Shown: positions 25,185 through 35,159, counted from the stretch's first letter. The stretch: 64,000 bases of DNA from JAWSVE01 sp033852115 (GCA_033852115.1 JAWSVE010000003.1:248001-312000), one strand, 5' to 3'. The notes: generated by a model not told the origin, from the sequence alone. Numbers and translations are program-made.

Positions 25185-26971
25185 TCCAAATACACTCCAG
25201 GTCTGTGACTCAACTTAATTTTTAATTTGATAAAACTATTTACGGCACAAAAGTGCGCCATAAATTGATCCAACACTTGCCCGAAAATATAAATACCGAA
25301 TCCGCTAAACTTATTTTGATCTAGCGTTAGGGTTATTTCCGTCCCCTGGCAAATACCAGATCGACCATCTTGCGATATGCGCGACGTAATAGGCTTAGTG
25401 CTTAAATCTCGCAGGGCATCGATAACGCTACGCGACTCTCGAGATTGCACTAAATCATGTAGCTCTAAGGCCTGTTTTAAAGTAGACAAACCTTCCGGCC
25501 CCGCGAAGCTTTGTAAACTCAACTGACTAACTAATTGCCAACGCGATAATTCACCGAGCTTCGGTTGAATTGTGACTGTCGGTGCTGTCAAGCAGCGAGC
25601 GCGAAGGCCAGCCCCGCCCTCATCAAACCGCACCAGCGGTTGACCTGGACCAAATGGTAGTTTCGACGGCATATCACGGTTAGTACAGACAACCTCAGCG
25701 GTAATTAACCAATCGTCGTCGCTATCAATCACCCTAAACTTCTCATCAACTAATGAGAGGTAAGTGTCAGTACCATAACTAACAGAGCCGTGTTGGAAAT
25801 GGCTATTCTCGCGACGGGCATACCAATAAACGCCTCTCGCCTGATCCGAATCCTGTAAGTGAGAGCCGTAGAATGGCGAGAGGTCTATTTTCTCGCCTTT
25901 ATTATTTCGCGCGCATACCGACTGAATACTATAGATATCCGCAAACTCAGACACATGAGCAGGGAGCCGCAAACGCACTTCATGGCCGACGTCTTTGGCT
26001 TGAATACTTTCCGTCGTTTGAGAAAACAAGTTGATAATGGGTACACAACCCAGTTTCATGCTATTTCGATCGATAGCCTGAACAAGCTCAGGATGCGTTG
26101 CATCAAAATAGAAATAGATTTCGAAATTTCCATCGAAGCGCTGCCAGATCTCTTCCACGCCATCAACATTGATAAAGAGCGCTGTTTCTGGGCAAACAAA
26201 GTATTCTGACAACTGACGAAAGACGTTCGCATTACGGCCTTCGAAGAAACTATTTTCAGTATCTATAAACCCCGCCGACGATATTGCGCTCGCAGGTAAG
26301 AGAACTGGCTCAGCTTCTTGTAAGGGATCTGCGACTGCGACACCCAAGCAATGATTCATCATAAACTCAAATAACTTGTGCGCTACCTGAGGCTGAGCAT
26401 CAATGTAGAAGGTTAAACGCTCAGTATCCCAATCAGACCGGCTTGCGCCATCGAGATCCGATAGCGACACTTTTAAGATTGCCTGTGGGTTTTGTTGAGC
26501 TGCTAAAACATCAATTGACGGCGCTTTAACCGGCATCGAAGAAAATTTAACGCCATCAATAAGCAGGGGTAGCACTTCGACATCACGGCACGTTTGGTAT
26601 TGGCATCGCGCATCACCGCTACCTTCAACATATAACAACCTCCCTGCCCTTACCGTTTGAGGAGACGGCACTTCGGGAATATTGTTGATCTGCACTACAC
26701 TCTGAGACGGGAAAGGCGCGTGGTAGTTGGGATATAGTGTCCCCATTAACGCTTCCGTTAGCTCTGGAAAGCTATCATCAATAGTGTGGCGAATTCTGGC
26801 TGTCAAAAACGCAAACGATTCAATAAGCCGAGAGACATGAGGATCCTCGATGGTATCTTCATCGAGACGCAAGCGCCCAGCAATCTTTGGATGTTGCTCA
26901 GCAAACTCCGCGCCCAACTTACGAATGTAAGTTAGCTCGCGGTTATAGTAAGACAACAAAGCATCATCCAT
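25148..26971 (-). CDS. tssF: T6SS baseplate subunit TssF (ImpG)
   Basis: This 607-residue protein starts MDDALLSYYNRELTYIRKLG, the family hallmark, followed by AEFAEQHPKIAGRL and HVSRLIESFAFLTARIR. The central block PVLLPASAISSAGF and C-terminal GTEITLTLDQNKFSGFGIYIFGQVLDQFMAHFCAVNSF are also diagnostic. It overlaps tssE by 8 bp at its start and tssG at its end, forming a tight baseplate gene set. Confidence 0.96.
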   Translation of the reverse strand: MDDALLSYYNRELTYIRKLGAEFAEQHPKIAGRLRLDEDTIEDPHVSRLIESFAFLTARIRHTIDDSFPELTEALMGTLYPNYHAPFPSQSVVQINNIPEVPSPQTVRAGRLLYVEGSGDARCQYQTCRDVEVLPLLIDGVKFSSMPVKAPSIDVLAAQQNPQAILKVSLSDLDGASRSDWDTERLTFYIDAQPQVAHKLFEFMMNHCLGVAVADPLQEAEPVLLPASAISSAGFIDTENSFFEGRNANVFRQLSEYFVCPETALFINVDGVEEIWQRFDGNFEIYFYFDATHPELVQAIDRNSMKLGCVPIINLFSQTTESIQAKDVGHEVRLRLPAHVSEFADIYSIQSVCARNNKGEKIDLSPFYGSHLQDSDQARGVYWYARRENSHFQHGSVSYGTDTYLSLVDEKFRVIDSDDDWLITAEVVCTNRDMPSKLPFGPGQPLVRFDEGGAGLRARCLTAPTVTIQPKLGELSRWQLVSQLSLQSFAGPEGLSTLKQALELHDLVQSRESRSVIDALRDLSTKPITSRISQDGRSGICQGTEITLTLDQNKFSGFGIYIFGQVLDQFMAHFCAVNSFIKLKIKLSHRPGVYLEWPPRVGNQTLL

Positions 26972-27461
26972 GTCGCAACTCTCTTAAACGCAATCGGCGA
27001 TCCACACTGCGCATGCTTGAATCAAAAATAAGCGGTACTGGGTCTGGCTCAATCATTAATACAGCAGATATTTTAAGGTGCAAGGTACGATCGAACTCTT
27101 CTCCGTGTGGTTCAATTTCGACAGACACGCGTTGAAAACGCGGTTCAAATCGCGCAATCACTTCGCTAACAACCCATGCAAAACGCTGTCGCTCTTCTTC
27201 CACTTCGAATTGCACATGACTAAAGTCGGCAACCCCATAACCCATCAATGACTTTTCTAACTCGGGAAACTCTTTCACATTAATCTGTTTAACAACACGA
27301 GTATTCAACAGGTTTTCTAAATCTCTACGGATATTATCTTTGATGTCTCTTAGCAAGTGTGAATATGGCTTCACTGGCTCTAACGTTCTATCGGGTTCAT
27401 CATCAATGAGCCGATCCAGCAGTGACGGTAAGACAGGTTGATCCGTTCTAACCCTAGCCAT
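26964..27461 (-). CDS. tssE: T6SS baseplate subunit TssE (gp25-like, ImpF)
   Basis: This 165-residue protein is homologous to phage T4 gp25. It shows LPSLLDRLIDDEPD near the N-terminus, the EARL-type region as LRDIKDNIRRDLENLLNTR, SLMGYGVADFS and the IARFEPRFQRVSVEI strand. The basic tail RSVDRRLRLRELRHG is longer than in some homologues. It starts 9 bp after tagJ and overlaps tssF. Confidence 0.94.
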   Translation of the reverse strand: MARVRTDQPVLPSLLDRLIDDEPDRTLEPVKPYSHLLRDIKDNIRRDLENLLNTRVVKQINVKEFPELEKSLMGYGVADFSHVQFEVEEERQRFAWVVSEVIARFEPRFQRVSVEIEPHGEEFDRTLHLKISAVLMIEPDPVPLIFDSSMRSVDRRLRLRELRHG

Positions 27462-27470
27462 TTTTGACCC

Positions 27471-28280
27471 TTAACTCACCAATGCCTCTGACTTGGCGTT
27501 GCTAATTTCTTTAAAATCGTAAGCAGATAGTAATTCGTCATTCACTAGCCACTGGCGAAGCCCTTTGCCACGCACAACACCATTGGTTTCTACCCAGTCA
27601 GTCTTTTTACCCAACGAGTAGCCAACGTCTGCATCGTCGCTTGAACCATGATAAATAGCAGGCAAGAAAGCCTGGCCGTGCGTGCCGTTACTCAGAGCAA
27701 TATCCACCGGACGCCATAACAGCTCCAATGGCCGCGTGATTTCTGCAAACTCTAAAGATTCAATCTGTGCGTTATCTACCCAGAAGTATTTGCCATTCGA
27801 ACCCAGCAACTCGGTAATGCCACCTAAGACATCATCAGCGTCACGCAGAAGAGTCGCTTCCTCTTCGTTAATCACCCACTCGAGCTGAGCACTTTGGGTA
27901 TCATTTTCGTCAATTAATGCTTGTACATTGTCGCTCTCGCCGGTGCGAGCGGCTAATAAAATCGCTAAGGCATTGGAAATAACCTTTGTCGGCGTATCGA
28001 TTACTGACGGTGTCGCACCCTGCTCAAACACATCATTACGTGTCTGCGCGGCACGAATAAGTTGACGCCAAGTTCCAACAGTAAAAGCGGTTTGCGGGTC
28101 GAGTGACAGCATCGTGTTGAGCTGTTTATCCGCTCTTTCAAGGTCACCTGAAAAGCACAGCAACTCAACTAGCAACGCACGTGCTTCGACATTATTGGGC
28201 TGGGAGCGAATTTCTCCATTAACCGCTTCTATAGCGCCAGCTAAATCACCGGCATTAAAGAGTTCCATTGCTGTAGACAT
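27471..28280 (-). CDS. tagJ: T6SS accessory protein TagJ (ImpE)
   Basis: This 269-residue cytoplasmic protein begins MSTAMELFNAGDLAGAIEAVN and continues with TPR-like pairs (EARALLVELLCFSGDLERADKQLNTM), then the ImpE C-terminal domain (RPLELLWRPVDIALSNGTHGQAFLPAIYHGS, GYSLGKKTDWVETNGVVRGKGLRQWL). TagJ binds the TssB sheath N-terminus and assists ClpV in systems of this class. It lies between the second tssC-like gene and tssE, exactly as impE does. Confidence 0.92.
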   Translation of the reverse strand: MSTAMELFNAGDLAGAIEAVNGEIRSQPNNVEARALLVELLCFSGDLERADKQLNTMLSLDPQTAFTVGTWRQLIRAAQTRNDVFEQGATPSVIDTPTKVISNALAILLAARTGESDNVQALIDENDTQSAQLEWVINEEEATLLRDADDVLGGITELLGSNGKYFWVDNAQIESLEFAEITRPLELLWRPVDIALSNGTHGQAFLPAIYHGSSDDADVGYSLGKKTDWVETNGVVRGKGLRQWLVNDELLSAYDFKEISNAKSEALVS

Positions 28281-28309
28281 AAAAATACGCTCTAGTGTTT
28301 ATGGTGTAA

Positions 28310-29842
28310 TTAATTCCCTACATGACCAACTGCTAGCTCGGTGACTAGCTTGATACTCGATACGAGCTGATCAAGTTGAAAATGTGGTTTCAAATAAATA
28401 ACGCAAGTAAAGTAACCCACGCGCCCAGGCTGCTCTTTCACTTCGACTCGGCTTTCTGCCAGTGGATAGCGTGCTTTGAGCACGTCTGATGAGCCGTCAC
28501 TCGCGGTGGTGTATTGATTCAACCAGTTTTGGAATACGCGCTGGCAATCTTGCGCGCTAATAACGCTACCAATTTTATCCCTGCCGATTACTTTGATGTA
28601 ATGACCAAAACGCGAAACACACATCATGTATTGAATCATTGCAGACAATCGCGCATTACTGTTCGCGATGTCTGATGTGTAATTTTGTGGATTATGAAGA
28701 GAGCTATTACTGTAATACGCGCTGTTTTGGAATCCGTTATGACTACACAAAGGGATAAAGCCAAATTCGCTGAGTTCTCTCTCTAAAAAATCATCAATTT
28801 GAATATTGGTTGCCGCGCGACAATAGGCGGCTGAAGGATCAACATCGTGATGTGCGCTGTACTCCAGATTACGCACTACACCGCCTTCACCAAAATCATG
28901 TACTCCGCCTCGAATATCAGCGAACCAACCGGTATTCGCGAACGCTCGAATCAGCACTCCGCCAAATGCATAACAGGAATTACCCCAGAGGTAATCACCA
29001 TCGGAGTCTTGCGTTGCTTCGATAAACTTAAACTCTTCAAACCGAGTACCATCGTCTCGATAAGGTTGGCGCATCAACATGCTGGGTAACGTAAGGCCGA
29101 CAAAGCGCGTTGACTCTCGCGACCGAAGTGACCACCAATTAATGTATTCTTTTTGTTTGAAAATAGCGTCCAAATCGAGAGGCATGCCAAACTCGCGAAG
29201 GCTATCCAATCCAAACAACGATGGGTCGACACCCGTAATAAATGGACAAAGGGCCGCAGCGGCCACATCGGCCACTTCCTTCAATACTTCGATATCACTT
29301 TGCTGACTGTCTTTGTTGACCTTATGGCAAATATGATAGTCACCAAGCAGCACGCCAAAAGGCTCGCCGCCGGGCATATCAAATTCGTCACTATAGATGC
29401 GTTGAAACATTTGCGATTGATCAAACTCGATCGCACGCAACACATCCTTGCTAAGCTCTTTCCAGGAGACATTGAGTGCTTTGATTTTGACTGTTAAATC
29501 TTCGTCGTAATCCGCTTCTGTCTCAACGAGGTAATGAAGCCCTCGCCATGACGCCTCGAGCTTTTTAAATTTCGGGTGATGAATAATTTCGTTGAGCTGA
29601 GCGTTTAGCAACGCGTCAATTTCAACAATCACTTTATTAAGAATAAAAAGTGCTGAATCGCGGGAGTCGATACGCGAAGGTAGCAACTTCTTTTCGATCC
29701 AGTGCGTTAGCTCTTCATCAGCCAAGGCAGAATGACGTAGGCTTTCAGCAATTAGAGCGGATATAGCTGCACTAGCACCCTGCTCTTTTTCGCCGTCTAA
29801 CCGAGTCCGTGTTGTTGGCTCTACTGCTAACGTTTGATTCAT
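28310..29842 (-). CDS. Second TssC-like sheath protein (ImpD type)
   Basis: This 510-residue protein is a clear TssC (EvpB) homologue: HPKFKKLEASWRGLHYLVETEADYDEDLTVKIKALNVSWKELSKD, then IEFDQSQMFQRIYSDEFDMPGGEPFGVLLGDYH, LCPFITGVDPSLFGLD and a C-terminus with RYPLAESRVEVKEQPGRVGYF. It differs from the tssC copy upstream in having a longer, variable N-terminus (EPTTRTRLDGEKEQG) and changed SSSEE-type middle. Rhizobial imp loci have the same tandem (impC, impD). Whether it enters the sheath or has an assembly role is not known from sequence. Confidence 0.92.
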   Translation of the reverse strand: MNQTLAVEPTTRTRLDGEKEQGASAAISALIAESLRHSALADEELTHWIEKKLLPSRIDSRDSALFILNKVIVEIDALLNAQLNEIIHHPKFKKLEASWRGLHYLVETEADYDEDLTVKIKALNVSWKELSKDVLRAIEFDQSQMFQRIYSDEFDMPGGEPFGVLLGDYHICHKVNKDSQQSDIEVLKEVADVAAAALCPFITGVDPSLFGLDSLREFGMPLDLDAIFKQKEYINWWSLRSRESTRFVGLTLPSMLMRQPYRDDGTRFEEFKFIEATQDSDGDYLWGNSCYAFGGVLIRAFANTGWFADIRGGVHDFGEGGVVRNLEYSAHHDVDPSAAYCRAATNIQIDDFLERELSEFGFIPLCSHNGFQNSAYYSNSSLHNPQNYTSDIANSNARLSAMIQYMMCVSRFGHYIKVIGRDKIGSVISAQDCQRVFQNWLNQYTTASDGSSDVLKARYPLAESRVEVKEQPGRVGYFTCVIYLKPHFQLDQLVSSIKLVTELAVGHVGN

Positions 29843-29933
29843 GAAATGCTATTCGTAGAAAAATCAATCCGATTGAAAAGAATCGATTAAGCGGGAGCAT
29901 TTCGCAGCCCCCACTTAACCAGCTACCGACGCA

Positions 29934-31409
29934 TTAGCCGCCGATTTCAGGAATACGCGCTACCATACGTAAAGAAGTAGACAGCTCTTCCATTTGTAAC
30001 CAAGGACGCAACCACGCAACAGCGTTGTATGAACCTGGCTTACCTGGAACAGGCTTAACTTCAATTTTCGCTTCACGAAGCGGGTATTGAGCACGCATAT
30101 CTTGGCCACCTTCTTCACTGGCGTTAACGTAATTGTTAATCCAGCGATTCAACCAATGTTGCATGTCTTCTGATTCCATGAAGCTGCCGACTTTATCGCG
30201 CGCCATGACTTTGAGGTAATGTGCGATGCGAGAAGTTGCCATCACGTAAGGCAGACGTGAAGAAATCGCAGCGTTCGCGGTTGCTTCTGGCTGATCGTAA
30301 ATCTTAGGGCGTTGCGCTGTTTGGCCACCAAAGAATACGGCGTAATCGGTATTCTTGTAATGAGACAATGGCATGAAACCTAAGCCACTTAACTCAGCTT
30401 CACGACGGTCGGTGATAGCAATTTCAGTCGGACATTGCATGTCGATGTCGCCATCATCGGTTACAGAAAGATGAACCGGCAAATCATCAACTCGACCACC
30501 ACCTTCAGCACCGCGGATTGCAGTACACCAGCCGTATTCAGCAAACGCCGAGGTTAAACGCGCACCCAAAACGTAGGCCGCATTTGACCAGCAGAATTCT
30601 TCAGCCAATGGCTTATCGTTAGACGCCATTTCTTCGTAACCGAATTCTTCAACCGGTTTGGTGTCTTGACCGTAAGGCAAGCGTGAGAGTACGCGAGGCA
30701 TGGCCAATGACACAAAACGTGAGTCTTCAGAATCACGGAACGAACGCCATTTGGTGTATTCCGCAGAATCGAAAATCTTCGCCAAATCACGAGGTTTAGA
30801 TAATTCATCCCAGTTATCGAAGCCGAATAGATCTGGCGCCGCAGCACTTAGGAATGGACAGAATGCAGCCGCTGCAACGTTGGACATATTGCTAAGCAAT
30901 TCAACGTCATCAGGGTGATTAGAGAATGCGTAATCGCCAATTAATGCGCCGTATGGCTCGCCACCTGGCGTACCAAACTCGTTTTCGTACAATTTTTTGA
31001 AAGTTTGGCTTTGATCGAACTCAACCGCTTTCGAAAGATCTTTACCAACCTCTTTTTTGCTTGCGTTCATGACCTTCAATTTCAAAGTCGTGCTTGTCTC
31101 GCTGTTGTTCACCAGGTAATGCAAACCGCGCCAGGAACCTTCAAGCTGCTGGAATTTTTCATGATGCATAACTTCACGTAACTGCTCGCTGATCGCGGCA
31201 TCGATCGCATCGATCGCTTTACGGAAAGTTACCATTAGGTTTTTATTCCAGGTAACGGTTCCTTTCATCGCTTCTTCAGAAAGCGTTTTCAATAAGGCTT
31301 GCGCTTCTTCAGACTCGGTTTGCTTAGTTGCCGCAATAGCTTGATCCAATAAACTGACCGCTTCCGCTTGGGCTTCTGCTGCATTTGATTCTACGACTGC
31401 ATCGCTCAT
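29934..31409 (-). CDS. tssC: T6SS contractile sheath large subunit TssC
   Basis: This 491-residue protein forms the sheath with TssB. It contains KFQQLEGSWRGLHYLVNNSETSTTLKLKVMNASKKEVGKDLSKAVEFDQSQ, the FGTPGGEPYGALIGDYAF block, AAAFCPFLSAAAPDLFGFD, and RYPLREAKIEV-type C-terminus (QYPLREAKIEVKPVPGKPGSY). It is the canonical copy because it directly follows tssB by 2 bp and has the usual length. ClpV is expected to recycle it. Confidence 0.97.
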   Translation of the reverse strand: MSDAVVESNAAEAQAEAVSLLDQAIAATKQTESEEAQALLKTLSEEAMKGTVTWNKNLMVTFRKAIDAIDAAISEQLREVMHHEKFQQLEGSWRGLHYLVNNSETSTTLKLKVMNASKKEVGKDLSKAVEFDQSQTFKKLYENEFGTPGGEPYGALIGDYAFSNHPDDVELLSNMSNVAAAAFCPFLSAAAPDLFGFDNWDELSKPRDLAKIFDSAEYTKWRSFRDSEDSRFVSLAMPRVLSRLPYGQDTKPVEEFGYEEMASNDKPLAEEFCWSNAAYVLGARLTSAFAEYGWCTAIRGAEGGGRVDDLPVHLSVTDDGDIDMQCPTEIAITDRREAELSGLGFMPLSHYKNTDYAVFFGGQTAQRPKIYDQPEATANAAISSRLPYVMATSRIAHYLKVMARDKVGSFMESEDMQHWLNRWINNYVNASEEGGQDMRAQYPLREAKIEVKPVPGKPGSYNAVAWLRPWLQMEELSTSLRMVARIPEIGG

Positions 31410-31411
31410 GA

Positions 31412-31915
31412 TTAGTCCTCCTTCTCAGCGCCAACCGCTTCGGCTAGCTCATTTAAATCTGCTTCGTTATTGAGAACTCGCTCAAGAATCGCCTCTAGCT
31501 CTTCAGAGCGGTCCGCTTTTGTTGACAGGTCGCGCAAACGGTTACGTGTATCAAGTAGTTTCTTCAATGGCTCAACCTGGTTAACGATTGCACCTGGCTC
31601 GAAGTCGTCCATTGATTCAAATTTGAGGTCGACAGCGAATTGGCTATCGTCTCCTTTCAAAGTGTTTTTAACCTGAAGTTGAAGACCTGGTGTCATACTT
31701 TTTAAGACTTCATTGAAGTTGTCGCGATCAATTTGCACAAAACGACGATCTTTCAATGGTTTTAGCGGTGCGGTCGGGTCACCTGAAAAGTCACCCATAA
31801 CACCAACAACAAAGGGTAGTTCTTTTTTGACAGTTGAGCCTTCGGTCTCCACGTCGTAGCTGATATGTACGCGTGGTTTTCTCACTCGACTCAGTTTGTT
31901 ATGTATGCTCTCCAT
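31412..31915 (-). CDS. tssB: T6SS contractile sheath small subunit TssB
   Basis: This 167-residue protein starts MESIHNKLSRVRKPRVHISYDVETEGS and carries ELPFVVGVMGDFSGDP, LKDRRFVQIDRDNFNEVLKSM and KFESMDDFEPGAIVNQVEPL, all diagnostic. The acidic C-terminal helix (ERVLNNEADLNELAEAVG) is present. The stop lies 2 bp before tssC, so the pair is translated together. Its N-terminus is the expected TagJ contact. Confidence 0.97.
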   Translation of the reverse strand: MESIHNKLSRVRKPRVHISYDVETEGSTVKKELPFVVGVMGDFSGDPTAPLKPLKDRRFVQIDRDNFNEVLKSMTPGLQLQVKNTLKGDDSQFAVDLKFESMDDFEPGAIVNQVEPLKKLLDTRNRLRDLSTKADRSEELEAILERVLNNEADLNELAEAVGAEKED

Positions 31916-31994
31916 AATGGATACCTTCGCTCTTCTTTGAATGTTAATGATTAAATTTGATAAATATTGCTAACTACTCTTAACTACTCATTCA

Positions 31995-33128
31995 CTAATC
32001 GTTTGCTTCTACAGCACCGATACCAGACAAGTGCTTAAACTTCTTCCGCGCTCCATCGTCGGGGATCAATTCATTAATGAGCTCCGTCAATGGCATCGAA
32101 CTCCAGCGGATAATTTGGTCGCAAGAGTAAGAAATCGGCGAATGCGGTTCGGTTCGACGGAAGAACGACGAGATTTCTCGCAGTAATAACAAGGCATCTT
32201 GTCTATCGTTGATTACCACGTCTTCTACGCTCATTCGGCGTGCTGTCTTTTCGTTACTCGCCGAACTCTGATCGTCGTCACTGTCCGGGTCTTCTACGGG
32301 CTCTTCTACCTGCTCTTTTTTCAATCGGTCGCCAGCTATATAAGTCAGCACTTGGTAACAAGAATCCAAGGTCTCCTTCAATTTACCCGTCGGCTGAGGG
32401 TCTTCAGATGCGTATTGATCAATAACGCCCTGGAAATCTTCGTAAGCAGCGATAGCATTCTGGATATCTCGCTGAAGCGTATGAATAAAATCCGTACTTG
32501 TTTCCGCCACGATCTGCATTAGGGTGTCTTTAGCAATACCACCTTGCTTCAGACGAGCTTCCCTCTTCTCCGGGTCACTGATGCGATCCAACTCAAAGGA
32601 CTGTTCACACTGCCAAGTCGCCAAGGGTCCCGGAGGGCTTCCCTCTGTTAGCGGTATCGATTTAATAGGTGCGATCAACGCACCTTCAGAGCCAAAACCA
32701 TTGAGACCGATAAGCGGTGCAAGCTGGGTTGCCAAACCGTCTTCGTCGGGAAGTGGGTAAAGGCTACCTCCGAACTGTTCAATTAAACGAGCCGCTAACG
32801 AGAACCCTTTCGCGATACCGCCAAAGCCTTCGCAACGCGCTAATGCTTCGATGTACCAAGCAACAATCTCTAAGTCTTTTGACTCTTCCGCTAGCACTTG
32901 CGGTGCAGCGCTAATGATTTCTGCCCAGTCCCCGAAACTAAAGTACATCACCTCGCCAGCACTTAGCGCTGATCGCTCATTATTCCGGGCAGCACTACGT
33001 GCATTACGAAGCACCTGGTAACCCGAAGTTGGCGAAGTGTTAAGCCTTAAATCTACGCCTGCGCCATTGTTTTCGCTCAACGGTGCTAACAACGCCATAA
33101 ATTCATCCGATGCAACGAACGCGTTCAC
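31995..33128 (-). CDS. tssA: T6SS assembly protein TssA (ImpA N-terminal domain)
   Basis: This 377-residue protein has the ImpA_N domain: GAGVDLRLNTSPTSGYQVL, YFSFGDWAEIISAAPQVLAEESKDLEIVAWYIEALARCEGFGGIAKG, LIEQFGGSLYPLPDEDGLATQLAPLIGLNGFG. The C-terminal part has a conserved stretch NDRQDALLLLREISSFFRRTEPHSPISY, typical of short TssA proteins with the ImpA C-terminal region. TssA primes tube and sheath polymerisation at the baseplate. It lies 79 bp before tssB. Confidence 0.95.
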   Translation of the reverse strand: MNAFVASDEFMALLAPLSENNGAGVDLRLNTSPTSGYQVLRNARSAARNNERSALSAGEVMYFSFGDWAEIISAAPQVLAEESKDLEIVAWYIEALARCEGFGGIAKGFSLAARLIEQFGGSLYPLPDEDGLATQLAPLIGLNGFGSEGALIAPIKSIPLTEGSPPGPLATWQCEQSFELDRISDPEKREARLKQGGIAKDTLMQIVAETSTDFIHTLQRDIQNAIAAYEDFQGVIDQYASEDPQPTGKLKETLDSCYQVLTYIAGDRLKKEQVEEPVEDPDSDDDQSSASNEKTARRMSVEDVVINDRQDALLLLREISSFFRRTEPHSPISYSCDQIIRWSSMPLTELINELIPDDGARKKFKHLSGIGAVEAND

Positions 33129-33164
33129 TTCTGTACCTCTTTAAAAACTCGACACAACGAATGA

Positions 33165-35159
33165 TTAGGTCGCAAAACCTAGCCCTTCAAGATCAGCTAC
33201 AATGTCTCTAAGCTGCAGTTCTGCCCTTTCGTTGCCTTTATTTACGTAATATCGCACTTTGCCATTAATTTTTTTAACGAACTCTTCTACCGTAGGTGCG
33301 ATCAGCGGACTGTTAGATGGCACACCCAATGTCATTTTCAGCCTCTCAATACGTTCATAACAGTCTCGAAAATCCTTATCAAACCACAGGGTCACAAGCT
33401 TTTCGTTGATGTACGAAACCTCTGGCTCTACGAAAACTTTAGCGGCAAGCATCGGATACTCCGACGAACCGTCTACACCAATCTGAAAATCAACCAGTTG
33501 TTGCGCAGCTTTAACCGTATTGTCGTCCGTATTTGACCAAGCAAAATCCAATTGCTGCGGCAAAAGAAAGTCGCGTTGATATTCCTTAAGTTGAACGATG
33601 CGGATGGGATTAACTGAAGTCGCGGCGGATTCAACTTCCTTTGCGTAACGCGCTAGGAAATCCGCCGGTAATGTCGCGGCGCTTTCCCCACTGATACGTA
33701 CTAGTTTTTCAACCATCCGATTAACAGTACTCAGTTCGCTCGCGTTAAATGATGGGTTCTGTAAATATTCTTGGAAGTTAAGATCCACGGCAGACAGTAG
33801 TTGGCCGCCCTCAGACGCTAGGCGCTGTTGCTGGCGTATAACAATGTGTGAGTCGGGATAGAGGATTAAGAGCTTTTCGACCTTGCTCTGGAGCGCTGGA
33901 ATATGCGCAAACTGTTCGTCCGCGCTAACACCCGTTAAAGCTTTATCCACATGGTTTTCGAGGTCACCCAACATGAGTTCGCGAATATCGGACAATGCAG
34001 TGAGCTTTACTGGCTTGGGTAAGGCATTAAATTGGTCGACTAGCTCGCCGGTTAGACCATTTTTTTTAACCTGCTCGACCCAGGTTTGACGGACTGCGTC
34101 TTGCTCGACCAGCTGTTCTGCCGCTGAAAGCTTCTGCCAAGTGTTAATGACAAAAATGCTCGCCGCGGTACACAAAGCAAGAGCGCAAGCGGCCGTTGCT
34201 AAGCGTTTTGCAATAAAAGAAACAATTTTTGATGCCTTTGAAAATTGCCCAACAAATTCTTCAATGGTTTGATATCGAGCTCGACTGTCTAATGCCAACG
34301 CTCGCCTTAGCACTCGCCACTGAACAGCAGACAGCTCATCCGGTTTTTGAAGTTTAAAGCCCTTTGGAAGTCTGGTGGTAGGTCGCCGCTCAAATGGATG
34401 ACGACCACTTAACATTTCATAAGTAACACATGCTAGAGAAAACACATCGTCGTTGGGTTGAGCGGGCTTGTCTGCGATAACTTGCGGGCTTGCATAGGAC
34501 AAAGTGTAACCTCGGAATCCTAATAAATCAGCACTGCTAACATTCTCATCATCAAGGTCAATTGAGGCGGAAGACCTAGCAATGGCGAAGTCGATGACTT
34601 TCACACCGCCGCTGTCCGGCAAAAGAATATTGCCGGGCTTAATATCGCTATGAATAATATTTTTATGGTGTGCAACCGTCAGGGCTTCAGCCACAGAAGA
34701 AATAATATTAAGCGTCTGATTGATACTGAGCTTCTTGCCTGGTGCTCGGTCTAAAAACTCAGAAAGGGTTTGCCCCTCGACAAGCTCCATAGTGACAAAA
34801 TTCCAGTCACCATCACGATGGAAGTCGTAGACTTTAACAATATTAGGATGATTTAGGTGCCGGGTAGTTAATGCTTCATGCAGCATTAACTCGTGATGCG
34901 CATTGTCGCTGGAGGTTGAAGTTTGTTTCGCCACCTTGACCGCAATGTAGCTTTCGCTTACATCACCACCAAGCACTGCTAACATGTCACGCGCGCGATA
35001 AACTGCACAGGTTCCACCCTGCCCAATTAAACGCATCAACATGTAACGATTAAGAAGCACATGACCTTCCTCTATAGGAAACTCTCGGCTTCTGTCTTCA
35101 CACGTATCAGAGTCGTCTATTGGACGAGCGCCCGACTTTTTTTGTTTTACCGCATCCAT
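33165..35159 (-). CDS. ppkA: T6SS-associated Ser/Thr protein kinase, PpkA-like
   Basis: This 664-residue protein has an N-terminal kinase domain (about residues 36-320), a membrane helix near 325-345 (LATAACALALCTAASIFVI) and a periplasmic domain of about 315 residues without recognised motifs. Kinase landmarks are LIGQGGTCAVYRARD, IAVKVAK (ATP lysine), the catalytic loop IIHSDIKPGNILL, where HSD replaces HRD, and VIDFAIARS, where DFA replaces DFG. YTLSYASPQVI is the P+1 region. With the FHA and PP2C genes it makes a threonine phosphorylation switch for T6SS assembly. It lies 36 bp upstream of tssA. Confidence 0.92.
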   Translation of the reverse strand: MDAVKQKKSGARPIDDSDTCEDRSREFPIEEGHVLLNRYMLMRLIGQGGTCAVYRARDMLAVLGGDVSESYIAVKVAKQTSTSSDNAHHELMLHEALTTRHLNHPNIVKVYDFHRDGDWNFVTMELVEGQTLSEFLDRAPGKKLSINQTLNIISSVAEALTVAHHKNIIHSDIKPGNILLPDSGGVKVIDFAIARSSASIDLDDENVSSADLLGFRGYTLSYASPQVIADKPAQPNDDVFSLACVTYEMLSGRHPFERRPTTRLPKGFKLQKPDELSAVQWRVLRRALALDSRARYQTIEEFVGQFSKASKIVSFIAKRLATAACALALCTAASIFVINTWQKLSAAEQLVEQDAVRQTWVEQVKKNGLTGELVDQFNALPKPVKLTALSDIRELMLGDLENHVDKALTGVSADEQFAHIPALQSKVEKLLILYPDSHIVIRQQQRLASEGGQLLSAVDLNFQEYLQNPSFNASELSTVNRMVEKLVRISGESAATLPADFLARYAKEVESAATSVNPIRIVQLKEYQRDFLLPQQLDFAWSNTDDNTVKAAQQLVDFQIGVDGSSEYPMLAAKVFVEPEVSYINEKLVTLWFDKDFRDCYERIERLKMTLGVPSNSPLIAPTVEEFVKKINGKVRYYVNKGNERAELQLRDIVADLEGLGFAT

